DNA of 64,000 nt from Climacium dendroides (Eukaryota > Streptophyta > Bryopsida > Hypnales > Climaciaceae): contig OX467089.1 of the NCBI GenBank assembly GCA_950106755.1, forward strand, positions 3,598,501 to 3,662,500, read 5' to 3'. Below are positions 25,021 to 38,286 of the stretch, piece after piece. Every line of letters starts with the position of its first letter. The first letter of the stretch is position 1. The notes beneath the pieces were generated by a model that saw nothing but the letters and a program-made list of their open reading frames with translations, was not told the origin of the DNA and ran no database searches. The position numbers were made by a program, and so were the translations under genes.

Positions 25021-27099
25021 ACTGAACCAACTTAGGGTATTGTAAGAAAAAGTGACCAAATTCTAGCCCCAAATTTTGAAATACATGTATTCTTGTTTGT
25101 ATTTGAAATATGTTAATTATCTAAACATATAGAATTGTATATATCTCAAAGACTCGTTTATTGCAAAAACTTCATGACCATTGGATGGTACATGTTGAAA
25201 ATTATAATGTTTGTAAGCTACTTCAATTCAATGAGCAATGCATGTGAGGGAAAATTTTCAAAATTAAAAGCAAACTAATTCAACCATATAGGCATTTGTA
25301 GCTAAAAAATGACTCACTATACATTTGTTTTAGTTTTCTACAAAAAATTTAGTAACTTTTGGAGTTCATGGATGTTTAACACATATAAACTTTGCAAAGA
25401 AATATATAGAGAATATCCACTTACCAAAAATTTAGGGTCAAGATTGGAAAATGGAAAGACAAAAACAGGGAGATAATTATACAAAAATGTCAAGGACAAA
25501 AAATTCACAAAATATTTTTTGTCTTTCAAATACTAAATTATACCAAAAGTTGTATAGTCATAAACATTTATAGTATGTCTTTTTTTTATGAAACCCAATC
25601 AAATCTTATTTATCCCTTCAGAAGTCAATTGGATCCTATGTACATATCGCAAACTCTTCTCTGCAATCATATATTTGAGAGTTATGTATAATCAAACTAT
25701 GATATGATTTGTGTATATTGTATACCCAAATTGTGCAAATTTGAACTTATTACTTTGCATCCAAATTCCAAACAGATTTGTCGTCTTAATGTGATTTCCA
25801 ACCTCCCAATGGTCAAAATTTTAGTCTTAAAGGTTGTTAAAGATTAACCCTACAAAGATGGTGAGGTTGGTGGATGACAATCAAGGTAACCTTGGTGATG
25901 GGTCTTGTATTTTCAAAGTTAATGTATACACACCCATGGTCATTACTAATAACAACTTATCATAGTTATTATCATTCAACATAAAAAATATCTATTGTAT
26001 CTTATTGTCAACTAAAAGAGGTTTCCAATGCACCTTAGCATGCATTATTTGGATATTATATGTCAATAAGTTATGAGTTTTCAAAGTAACATTTTGTGGT
26101 GTATGGGGAAAAAAAAAACTAGTCTTTTCATAGATTTTCATGTTTTGATTGTATACATCTTGTATAATCAATATCTACATTTTTGTGATGGTTTTTTGTC
26201 CATAGATAAGTGTCAAATTTTTGACAATATTTGTTAGTTTTGGATGCGCATACCTTAACAATCATATCATTGATAGAGCACCTCCACCATTGAAAGGAAA
26301 CTTCATCAATACCAAAAGGATTTGAAGCTATTTTGGTGTTAAATTTAGAGGGCAAATCACTTGCTAAATCCATTCCTAAAAATCCTTTGACTAGCTTTTA
26401 AACCAATTGCAAGTCTTAGTGTGCAACAACAAAAATAATACATATTCTTTTACAACAACTTTCCTTTTATAAAAGAATATCAATTGTTAAAAGGAATTGC
26501 CTTGTTTCTCAATATTTTGAATGTAAAATGTCAACTTAATGCTTGGATCCACCTTCAATTACTTTTGCCCTTGAAAGAAGCAAAGAAAACATCCTCATAA
26601 ACAACCGGGAATAGATGGTCACAAAATACTTTTGACCCAAAAATCCTACATGAAATCACTTGGTTTTCCAAAATCCATATAAACAAAAGTGAGAATTCAA
26701 TTTGGAAAGGAAAAATCTTAACTTTCTACTAAAGAATAATGTGTCATTCGTGAATATGTAATAAAGAAAGTGTATCTAAGTGTGACATGTTTGCAAAACA
26801 ATCCTATCTACATCCTCACCTAAAATATATGTAGACTCCATACATGAGACCTCATGGTTAATTTTAAATATGCCTATTTTCAACATTTTGAAAATTCATA
26901 CGGTTTAATCATACAAAATCTAAAAAATGCATATCAAGAGAATGTAGAATCCTCTTTTAACTACCAAAATGATTCAACAAAAAAGTTATTGTTCAATAAT
27001 AGGAACCAATTGTGCTAAAAGCCTTAATTGGACAATTTTAAGTGTTTCCAATGTGATTGATTCTTTGATAAAGGACAAATACAAGTAAACAGAGACATA
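25021..27099. other. AT-rich spacer, nothing recognised
   Basis: No gene or bounded repeat that I can support. Confidence 0.55.
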
Positions 27100-28290
27100 G
27101 TGAATTGAACCCCTCGCTTGTTCCTAAAGAGAAATGTTGAAGTTTTTTATTTGCCACATACGATAAAATTTGGAAATTTTGAATTCATATTTGCAATTAG
27201 AGACTCCAAATTAGTTAGGAGAGGCGTAGAAGATAATTTAATTAAGCTCAAAATAAGGGGTCTCTTAGGATAGTTTCCATGAGCACGAGTGGCAATTATC
27301 CCTTAATCTTCCCTCGAGGTTGCCTTGTTTGCACAAACCAAACAGAGTTGTTTTTTCACTTGCTTTTTAATTATACCATTCTTTGGGGAAAAAAACAGGG
27401 GTCTTTCTTTCGCATGCACCCTTAAAATGACTTCAGGGGACAAGTGAAGAGGACAGTTCTCCTCGGCTCAGCTAGTAAGGTAACAGGCTTTGAAATCACA
27501 CAAGCTTTAAAACTGCCCACATCCTCAAAATGTACACTATGTGTACATGTTTTTTTTTATAGCCTTCAACAATGTACAGACAGTGTATATTTTAGGAGGT
27601 GGGCGATTTTAGAGCCCTATGCCATTTCAACTTCAAAATTTCATAACTCATTCCACAAAGCTCCAAACAATACGAAACGACTTGGGTTAGATGCCGATTC
27701 CACTTGTCTTTCAAGGTAAAATTTACTGAAAATGATTCGAAGAAGCTTCGCATCCCCCAAACTCAGTTTCAGGCCTCCACATGCCTGAGAGACTTGATTT
27801 ATGTGAGCGAAGTTTGTGGGTGTTGTCTTAAATAGTACTTCACGAGGAGAGGGTCTCCTCCACTTTGTTTGTTGATACATATCATTCATTATTTATTAAG
27901 TGGGTGATCAATCCAATGCTTAGATTGGAAATTTTGAGCAATTGAGTTTTCCAATGCTAGCAATGGAGTAGAGTATGATTGACACTCAATCATCAGAAGC
28001 TTGACCCCCTTCATTGAACGGAGGGAGGGTGTACCATGTCCCTCCAACTGGATATGCTATGTAAGAAATCGGGAGACTCGCAGGCTCACACGCTCTCAGC
28101 CCAACTCAACACAGGGAAGGGAAGGGAAGGGAAGGGAAGGGAAGGGAGTAGTAAGCCTCACTGGTGGCTGTGCAGACCTTGTCAATAACTTGGGCTATAC
28201 TTGATACAATCTTGAGTAGGAAGGCTCCCCGGGGTACAAATCCCGGGGACCTCTATTAGCCCCTAGAAAGACTAGGGTACAGTAGGCTTA
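27100..28290. repeat. Family F copy (27100-27470) and GC-richer island
   Basis: It begins with the family F blocks shared with 12600-12950 and continues into a less AT-rich stretch with a GGGAA microsatellite at 28112-28148 and a short palindrome TCCCCGGGG/CCCGGGGA near 28230. No coding frame with family resemblance. Confidence 0.5.
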
Positions 28291-28664
28291 TTATGTAGAA
28301 ATTGTTGGAAATTCTTATTTTCCAAATGCACGAAGCTCTTTTTTTTTGTTTTAAAAATTGAAATTTAAACAACCAAAAAACTACTTTGGGAAAGTGCATA
28401 AATTTTCAGAAATTTTGATTGCAAAGGTAGTGCCAATATGGGCCTTGGACACAATGCCTTGACACGAATGATTCGTGTCCTAAGACCACCCTCTCTACTT
28501 GTGTGGAGATTATATGATTATAGGGTTAGAAGTTTATGTTTTGACCTTGTTCAACAAGGGACAACAAACCTTGGATTTTCTTAGCGTGCAATTTTTACAC
28601 TATGTATATGTATATGTGGGAGTGTGTGTGTGTGTGTGTATATATATGTGTGTGTGTATATATA

Positions 28665-28727
<63 letters not shown>

Positions 28728-31191
28728 TTTTTCTGAATTTTTTACAATTGCATTCTATATCATTTCAATTATATAGTTTGCCAAACTTCAAAAGAGAAAA
28801 AACGGTGTCTTCAAGCTATGGTGTAGTGATTTTGTTGTTGCATACTTGCACTCTTGTAATTGATTTTTCAGCGTTTATGATATAGACTATGATTATAGAC
28901 TTTTGTTGTATTTTTTTAATGAAGTTAGCATGGGCATATATGTAGAGTTTTTCAGGAAAAAAATTGTGACACCTTTAAAGAATGTATTCTTCATCAAGTG
29001 ATTAAATTTAGGGCATGTGAAACATTTGTGAGAGGATAAAGATATTAAGCTTGTAATGATTAAAGTACAGTTTCTATCCAAATTTTAGCATTTAGATAAT
29101 ATGACAATGAATTTTTTATGGTTGGTTCCCAAGCAAAAATAATCAAATTATTATTATTTAAAACAAGTAAAATTTAGCTCTTATTTTTATTTATTAAATA
29201 GAGTTTTTTAATTAATTAATTAATTTGTCTATTTTGGGCATTCTAAAATTGATTCGTGCCATTGTCCACCCTATTTTTCACATCTTAATGTGCAATCCCT
29301 ACATTCATTGTAATTAGCTTAAAAACACCTATAATGGAAGTTATTTGAATTTAGCACTTGCCGTCCAAATTTACACACCCTATCCATTCATCTATTGGTG
29401 GAGACGGGGCAACATAAAGTTTGATCCCAATACTCAAATAACTTGTCAATGTCATAGTTTGGAAAAATTTGTAGAATATTGACTTATGAAAACCTTCTAG
29501 AATTCATGCTTGATTGCTTAAGTGGTTAAGTTAATTGCACATAAAAAGTCCACGTGTAAATTAAGGCATGGTTTCTATTATCAAATTGTCTTAATTTTTG
29601 TTGAATCTTAATGGCAATTGAAACACAATGCATTATGAATTTTCAAAGTGTTGATTGTAGGTGCACCTAAAATTGACCTTGGGATCTTATATTTTAAAAA
29701 ATGTATTTTTGGTAAGATTCTAGATGGAAAAATTACAATACAAGGTCTAAATTAAGTGCTTTCACTTTATTACTATTATACATGACACAATAAGAAATAT
29801 AAAAGTTGTGCAATTAGATGAATAAACAATATTATATATAATATGGATATATATATGGAGTATACAATTACAAAGTATATCATCTACACTTCAAACATCC
29901 ATTGGAATTCTCTATAATTTTTATTGCCAATATTGAGTGCCTTGAAGCCTCTTTAATACATTTTGTTAATTTCTTCAATCTTGACAACCATTTTTCACAT
30001 GTTTTAAAATTCATTTATTTTATTTTGGAACTTAAAAATTATACCAAAAAGAAGCTCACAATTTCATTTGTTAAATTTGTCATTGTTTCAAAAGTAGACA
30101 CGAAAAATTTATACATAAAGTTTACACTTAAATTTTCATTTGAGAGTTTGATGAATTCTATGAATTTTGTGTATGATCACAATTTCTTAGATTCTAGCAA
30201 ACCATTTTTACTTGTAAGTGAAGGACCAAGAGATCAACAACTAACTTTCAAGACAATTTTTTTTCAATATGTTTAAAAATTATATATGAGATTGGCATGT
30301 TGTGATGGAAATACAAAAAATATCTAGAAAATATAGATTAGAAGTGTAGAGAATCATGTAAAAAAATTCAACAAACATGTCGTTTCAATGCAAGATTTAC
30401 TGCCTATACTAACCAGTGAAATTAGATTGTCCCTTGCTAATTCCTTAGCATTTGATACAACATATTTACTATTATTGTACAAAAGTGCACTACTTTTGAA
30501 TTAGGCATTCAATTGTTGTGATTTGGGACTCATGAACCTCCATGTGTACGAATGAAAATATCTATAAACATGTGTTGACTTTGATGACTTATAAATGAAC
30601 TTTCTTGAGGTACGACAACCTAATTATTTACGCAACCTAATTTCACTATTTAGTGTAGATCCTAAAACCCTAAAATGTGACCGTTGATTATTGGCAATTG
30701 CATGAACTGCCATATGTTTGGGGGGTCCCCCAATCAAGGGCTAGTCAAAGGTCAAGATTGATACAAAGTCTGACCGACCTCACAATGTGGGAATCCTATG
30801 GGAATGCAAATGCCAAGTGAACTAACAAATTAAATTACAACCACATCAGGATGACCCAAAAAGAGTCCACTGCTGCCACTTTAACTTGGCGAGGACGCAG
30901 AAGTTGAAAAAGTGACCAATAGGTTGACCTCCAATGAGTTTTATTGTTTGTTTTAAGTAGATGATTCAAATTGTACCAAAAAGGATGATTTCCACTTTAA
31001 TCACAATAAACCCTAAAAGAATGCAGCCTCCCATGATCAAGGTAGTCTCCAAAATGTTTCAATCAAAAATGCTCTCAGCGACGAAGTTATCCATCACATA
31101 CTTTTGGTCCTCAATGTCGTTCAAAATTTAGCCCCTGGTAATGTCCAAGGCCTCTTTTGAGCTACTTGGAGTTTGATTAAAACTGAACAAA
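28291..31191. other. AT-rich spacer with a TG/TA microsatellite
   Basis: An alternating TG and TA array occupies 28601-28723. Frames crossing it are repeat-encoded and not genes. Nothing else is recognised. Confidence 0.6.
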
Positions 31192-32123
31192 TTAACCCCT
31201 AAAGGACCATGACTATGTTTTCACCAAAAACTCTCCAAAATTGTCATTTCTAAAACACGCACCAAATTTATTATTTAAAAAATAATAATAATAAAATTGA
31301 ACACATATAACCATAAAATCTTATAGTGTGCTAGTTTGAGAAGATGTGGAAAAAATTTCAGAAATTTCCATTGTATAGATTGCAAGATAGTAGCATTTGG
31401 AGTGACAAAACTCCTTTTGGGGGCCTTGCAAAAAAATGTGCAACTACACTTTACAAGGTCACATTTGCATGAAAAAATGTCCCAAAATATCACTTCTTTG
31501 GATTCATTCTACAAGGCAAGTTGGCTACATGCTTGAAATTTATTAAATCATTTGGAATTGTACAACACATAGGGAAAAAATAATAAGTAGAAAGAAATAG
31601 AGAATGATTTAAAATACAAAATTATTAACAATTTATTTATGAAATTGAAAAATGCCAATTCCAATGGTTGAAACGTTGTAATAAACAATCTATATCACAT
31701 CCTATGATTTTTTTTCAAAAAAATATTGGAGATTGACTAAAATAAAGGACTTCAATGTTTATTTTAGAGTAGAAAATCCATATTGCCTACAACTAAAATT
31801 CCTCATAACTTTTGAATCATTGATTCAAAGCTTTTCACAATGTATATATAAATTTTAAAAATCAACTTCAAATCTTGTTTACGAAAAAAATATTTTATTT
31901 TGATCATCCCGGACTACATGAGTTGAAAAAACAAACTACATACTAGGCCATAATTTTTTACTCATATTTCCAAATGTCCTCAATTTTAGTGCACATGAAA
32001 GATATTCCCTGTCCACACCTTCTATTTAAGTTTGGATCAAAAATATGGAAATCTCCATCCACACGTACTTGCCCAAATTTTCTATGTTGCCAAAAAAATG
32101 CATGTTCATCCTTTAAGGGTTAA
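31192..32123 (-). mobile_element. TTAA-bounded element, family A, reverse orientation
   Basis: Tips are TTAACCCCTAAAGGACC at 31192 and CCTTTAAGGGTTAA ending at 32123, 932 bp. The interior is the reverse complement of family A (GGCAAGTTGGCTACATGC and AATGCCAATTCCAATGG blocks). Confidence 0.8.
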
Positions 32124-34464
32124 AAACCTAAGTTATTATAAGTTTCATTAATGTTTTTAAATTGTAATTGTACAAATGAAAACTTGATATTTTATATAAT
32201 AACATAGGAAAAAACCCCTCAATAATATCACATATGGATTGAAAGATTATATTGATGTTTGATCAAGATATGGTGTTAAAATTGTGAAAGTAATTTAAAG
32301 TCTTTCAATCCAATTTTTTGATATTGAGTCTAAAATCGAGGTAATAAAAAAATATATCATGCATATTGAGGCAAAAGGATATATCATGCATAACCATCAT
32401 TATCAACTTAGTGCTTCTCAAAATCTACTCTAGAATTATTTTAAATGAATTTTCTATGTGACTTTTTGTGAAGATCTAGTGTATTTGAGGCTTATCTCCA
32501 TGAGCCTCAAGTACAAAAAAATCAAGATTTGTAATGGCCATTCTTGTACATAATCTTCAATAGCAAAAACATGAACAATTTTCTTCAAAATCACATTTTT
32601 GATGCTAAATATAGACTTCAAAGTACTCAATCAAAAAGTAAAGTACCAAAAATATTACTTTGGTAAGATTTTATTTAACTTTGAAGTCTAGTCAAAACCA
32701 AAATATAGTGCATTGGGCACTTGGGGATTAAGCTCAAAATGCTCAAAGGATGACAAATCTTTTGAAAAGTGCACTCCATCAAATTAATTCTATGTACTGA
32801 ACCATCTATTGGGAGAACAATTAATGTTTTGAAAAATCATTAGATATTTTTTGAAGCTTCTAGAAGACTCCAAGTTCTCATGAGTTTCCAAAACGTGGAG
32901 AACTTGAGAACTTCACCACATCAACATTTTGATGAGATCGAGCAACAACCACATCATATAATATCATTTAATTATTTTTTAAATATTAGATTAAAATTTT
33001 TATGACAATAATGCACTGGTTCACAATAAGGAGTGAGCAATCCTAAAACATTCTTTTAGAAGCCTCAAATCCTTTCTAATGGAAGTTCATCCAATTAATA
33101 TTCATTGAAGGAATCTCTAAGAAAAATCATTTAATATATAAATACAAAGAACAAATAATTCTCTACAAGAATCAATGATATAAAAAGGTTATAAGGGTTT
33201 CATTTGTTTACTATAAAATTTCAAAAATAATTATATTATATTTAGGTCGATTGCACTTAGAAGCTAAAAGTCGTTGATCCCTAAAGTTCCATTGTCTCTC
33301 TATAGGGGACAAAATGGATTTTAGATAGTCTCCTATGGTCTCAATTTATGTTGTGATTTCTCAATACTTTTTTAAGATAGAAAAACACATTAGTATTATG
33401 TGGATATAATTATTTATTTGTATCATTGCATCATTGCATGGGAGCAAAATTTATGCCATCCTAAGACCAAATTTGAATGCATTGTGTAGCAAAAATAATT
33501 CACAAAAAGTTGAAATAATTTTTTAAGAAATCTCTCATAGATTATATATTTGACTACATATAATGCTTTGATTCATTCCATTTGGATTAGTGATGTGAGA
33601 GTTGTGGGGCTTCTTGTTTTATAAGCAATTGTTGCATCTTCTTGAGAAAATAATGTATTGGATTCATTACTAAATTCAAATTTTAAAATTAGAAGATGAA
33701 GTTCCACTAGATTCACTATGTTTGATAGAACAATCCCACCATTGGAGTTAGTGTGTTTGAATTCCTTTTTAAAGCTATTAACAATTAATTTCGTTCTTCG
33801 ATTCTATACATATATCTACTTAATAGTTCTTTAAAGAATGAAAATCAAGTGTTTTGTTTTTTTTTAATTCTTAGGCTTTCAACTCAATTTTCAATAAAAA
33901 AAATTAAGCCCAAAAAAAGATTTGAAACTTATAATCTAGTCACCTAAGGTATAGAGAAACATGTTTTCTTCACTTTGAATGCAATCATCTTGCAATCTAC
34001 GCAATCTAAGTTCTTAAGATTATGAATGATCTTAAAATGAATTGTAAAAACCTTAGACTTAATTGCTAATTTGTCAAATAATTGAGGTAAACAAGATGTT
34101 TGGATTCTTTTATGCCTTTTAATATAGCATATATACTCTTCTTGCACCTTGAATTGAAGAATCATAATGTTGGTATTCAACCAATAATTATATTAACATG
34201 TAGTTACAGATATTATTTAATGTTGAATATTAGAGATAATTATTTTTTGACTTGAAACTAATACACAATTCAATATTAGATGGTTTTCATTTTCATTATT
34301 TTGGACCTTAATTATCCTTATCACAAACCACATACATGTGACTTTCAATCATCGAGAGAATCACTTGCTTGAGACTTTACTTTATTGACAATTTAATGTT
34401 ATACCATTTAAAAGACATTGACGTGATCTTTATTTGGTCTATATATTTATAGCCTAATATTTTA
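32124..34464. other. AT-rich spacer with a decayed family C end
   Basis: Near 33274 the block TTGATCCCTAAAGTTCC followed by GGGGACAAAATGGATTTTAG is a degraded reverse family C end; the other end is not found. Confidence 0.5.
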
Positions 34465-34547
34465 TTACCTCTATTTCAAAATAAATCCATATTATTTTAA
34501 TTGGTTTCTTACAAGAGACCATGGATTTAGTTTTGAGACAAAGGTAA
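34465..34547. mobile_element. Very short Stowaway-like element (83 bp)
   Basis: The tips TTACCTCTATTTCAAAATAA and TTTTGAGACAAAGGTAA are inverted repeats extending to ATCCAT/ATGGAT, and TA flanks both sides (34463-34464 and 34548-34549). Almost the whole element is palindrome. Confidence 0.8.
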
Positions 34548-34549
34548 TA

Positions 34550-35103
34550 AGATGTTTGATTTAAACATTGGTAGAAGAAAGTTCCTTTAGAAACTTTATA
34601 TTCTAATACCACAAATGAATTCTTTTTTGACATCACACTATATCGTGTTAAAGAAATTTACATATTTTTTAGCAAATTTGAATATGATATGATTTTTTCA
34701 CTAAATTCTAAAAATCTTGAACAATTTCAATTTTTTATAATTTATAAAAAATATTCAGGACATATAGAAGACAAAAGATTTCATCTTTGAAATACAAATA
34801 AAATAGTTTCCACTCATATTTAGAGAAAAAATAAGGTCCATACACCAATTTTCAATACTACATCCTAAACCAATCTAAAAAATAAGTACGTCTAGAATTT
34901 TCAAAATGTATCAATCATTTACATGAATGAAGAAAATGGTTTGGAGTGCTCATTGGAATCTCACTTTGATAATGTATCCCACCTTGAAATTTTACTTTTT
35001 CATTTAAAACCATCTCTAATTGCATTTGCTTGTTTGCAAAATAAATTCAATCTTGACTTTTGGTATTGACAAATATATTCTCTTACTTAATCAGTTGAGA
35101 ATA
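34550..35103. other. AT-rich spacer, nothing recognised
   Basis: No gene or bounded repeat that I can support. Confidence 0.55.
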
Positions 35104-35229
35104 CACTAGTAGAAAGTTGGTCATGGAGCATGAGGGAGAGTATGTACTAGAGCTTGGTGCTATGATGCCAGAGGCTTGTACAAGCTTTGGTGCTCTCACT
35201 GGTGCTTCAAGACTAGTTTTCTACCAATG
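35104..35229. mobile_element. Possible small CACTA-like element
   Basis: It starts CACTAGTAGAAAGTTGG and ends TTTTCTACCAATG, an imperfect inverted pair of about 13 bases. Confidence 0.4.
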
Positions 35230-36212
35230 ATAGTTGCCTCTACTTTAGAACATACATAACAACAAACACTAAACTTGAATACATGATTTTAGGATAGGTT
35301 GTTTAGAAGGGAAGAACTCGACTCTTAATCCTAGAAGGACGCACTTGACACTATGTGTCCAATGGATGACAAAGAACCTTTCTATGTAAGACATAAGTAT
35401 AGATATTCGTCCTTGAAATTGGGTGTAAAAAGAAGAAATTGGCACAATAGTTTGACTTCCGATGAATGTTTTTTTCTTTTCTTTTCTCTTTCCTTTAAGG
35501 TGATGATTCACATGGTACCATGATTTCAAAGGATGATTTTTCCATGGTGACCAAACCATCCTTGTGAGATCAACCTTGGAACTTTGTTTTTTTTCAATTA
35601 TTTTTTGAAAGAACCGTGTGAGTTAAGAAGCCATAGGCAAGAAAAACAATCCGTCTGGTACAGTTCACCCATTGTTTTTTTTTACTCTTTTGACCAAGTG
35701 GCTCTGGCAGGTTTTTTGGGTGATATTTTTTCACAATACTATTTCCTAGGAGACCTATACTTTACTTCTTTCAGTTAGAATGTAAGGTAATAATTTAAAT
35801 TTGTTTTTGAACGGCTCAATGTCATCTCCTTAATTTGTTGGGAATGTGTAAGCTTACATGAGGTAAGGTAAGGTAAGGTGAGGTGAGGTGAGGTTTTCCT
35901 GTAAGTTAAGTTACCTGGGCTTGCATTGGGTGCCCCACCCCAATGGAGGGATTGAAAGCAGCCGTCTTTGGACATTGATTCACCTGCGTCGTGCTTAATT
36001 CCCTTAATTGATGCTTAACTTTTAACTTATTGTATTTGCTCTTCTTGGATTCTACAATCCGCCTTCAGTTGGCTACTTTTTTAATCAATTCGCTGGGTAC
36101 AACCGGCCCTGCACTAAGCCACATGTGTGGAAAAAAAAAAAAAAAAAAAAAAAAAAGCAAATTATTCTGCGTTAAATCATTGTTTTTTCTCACCAAACAA
36201 ACGAAGCTTAGC
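35230..36212. other. Spacer with simple repeats
   Basis: An AGGTA/AGGTG array occupies 35861-35894 and a 26-base A run 36131-36156. The A run could be the tail of a retroposed sequence, but no source gene is recognised upstream. Confidence 0.5.
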
Positions 36213-37446
36213 TTAACCCCTAAAGTCCCCCAAGTCCCAAGGACTCTTTTCCATTAGAAAAAAACAAAACGCACAAAACTACCATTTCTATAGCAAAGAG
36301 CAAAACAAATTCAAAAATGTTTTTTTTTTCCCTATCGAATGGTAGGATCTTGTACTAGACGAGTATAAGAAGGTGTGGAAGAAGGTTCATGGACTTTGAC
36401 CTTGTAAATTGCAAGATATTTGAGTTTCAAGTGAAGAAAATAATTTGTTGTTGTTGTTGCACCTTGCTCAACCACATTTTGGGGCTTTGAACCTTCATAA
36501 CTTCTAATTTTTTCTCTACTGACCTTGAATTTCTAATTTCATATAATAAATAATTGAGTTCAGAGTCTAGAAAAAAAAATTATAAGGAAAAATACGCTTC
36601 ATGTTCACTCATTGAAAATTATTAAGCAGAAGTAGATTCGAGGTCGAAGGAAAATCTAAATTGTTAATACCTCTAAGATGGAATTGAAATACACTGATCT
36701 CGACAGTGAGATTGCTCTAGCAAGAGATCTTGACTTTGTGAAACTTTTATTTATTTATTTATTTAATTTTAAATTGTGAAAACTAAGATCATAAATGAAT
36801 CCTACAAGGTTTTTTTTCAAAAAGATGCTCTAATTGTCCGAAAACAAGATTGTCCATAACTTTCTCATAACAACATCACAAAGTTTAGACCCTACGGTTC
36901 GTCAACAGTTATCATGTGGTTATCATTGTTTCATGGGTTTGCACATTAATTACAATTCATCGCATCATTACAATGCATTACTTTGCATTGTTATGATGCA
37001 AATTGCAAGTAATGCATTGTAATGATGCGATAAATTGCAATCAACGTGCAAACTCATGAAACAACGATAACCACATGATAATTGTTGACAAATTGTAGGG
37101 TCTAAACTTTGTGATGAAATCCAAATGGAATAAATTAAAACTTCACATGTACATAAAAAGCTTTACGTGTACATTAAAATATAATATATACCAAAAATTA
37201 ATTGATTTTTTACTTGAAGTTTTTTTGAAGTTTTTTTTTGCCCATCGAACTAAAAAAATGGCTTTTAGTACCATAACTTTTGCTCCCAGGCTCCAATTGA
37301 AATAAAAAATATATTTTCAAAAAGCTAATGTGTTTTTCTATCTTTTCAAAAAAAAATTTAGACAATCACAAGAAATATGGAGACCATAGGAGCCTACCTA
37401 AAATCCATTTTGTTTTTTGAGGGGACCCCAAGACTTTAGGGATTAA
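36213..37446 (+). mobile_element. TTAA-bounded element, family C, with nested foldback element
   Basis: Tips are TTAACCCCTAAAGTC at 36213 and GACTTTAGGGATTAA ending at 37446. A 243-bp palindromic element sits inside at 36874-37116, so it inserted later. The right 100 bases match 11200-11302. Confidence 0.8.
36874..37116. mobile_element. Palindromic foldback element, copy 1
   Basis: It begins CATCACAAAGTTTAGACCCT and ends with the reverse complement; nearly the entire 243 bp folds on itself around a centre near 36995. Flanking dinucleotides are AA on both sides. Confidence 0.9.
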
Positions 37447-38218
37447 ACTTTGCATCTTAGTCCCATGCAACTGACTCAAAAAGAGCTCTAGTGAAAATGA
37501 GTTTGTGCTTCAATGGAAATTGTCCATTTGTTTTTTAAAAAGAAAGAAAAGAGTTCATGTTTAACTCCTTCTATGTTTAGAGGCCTAGAACTAATACTTG
37601 TATCCAAAGCAAGGTCAAAAGTCCGCCCATGGAGCCCAACTAATTGTTCTCTTGTAGTCAATATCACTTTAAAAAATAAAAAATAACAAGGTCAAAAGCT
37701 CTAGTGACAAGTGTGCTATTCATTAACTTATTCAAGTACAAAGTTTCACCTTTTAGAAGGGCTAAAAAACTTCATTGCTTCCAGCCCTTTTAAAATATAG
37801 GCTTTTCAAAAGATGAAGTTTTGTCTTTCAACATTTAAAAACAAACAAACTTATGTCTTAAAACTTGTGTGTTTTAGGCAATATGTTTGAAAGTGGATTG
37901 AAAACATGTGTAAGAAATTTTAATCCAAAAAACTTTCATATTAATTTTTAAAAGCATTGGAAAGTGGAAGGTGCTACTAAATGAAAGACAAAACTAATAT
38001 GCTAATGACTTTTGGAAGAATTTGAGGATTGCTAATTCCAATGGTGAGGATGTTCTAGTGACTACACTATTTTTATTTTTTATTTTTATTTTTTGAAATT
38101 GAAGGGAATAGACAACTTTATACGGTTTTTCAACCTTCATTACTGGCAAAATAAAACTCCTCATAAATTTTACCTCACTATTTAGAATTGAATTGTTCAA
38201 ATGTATTTGAGTAAGTAT

Positions 38219-38286
<68 letters not shown>

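Noticed and set aside
28200..28260. tRNA-like T-arm (GGGGTACAAATCCCGGGG)
   Set aside because: No acceptor stem, D-arm or anticodon arm could be fitted around it.
28499..28885. 128-codon plus-strand frame
   Set aside because: Much of it is encoded by the TG/TA microsatellite.
35861..35894. Interstitial telomere repeat
   Set aside because: The unit is AGGTA/AGGTG, not the plant TTTAGGG.
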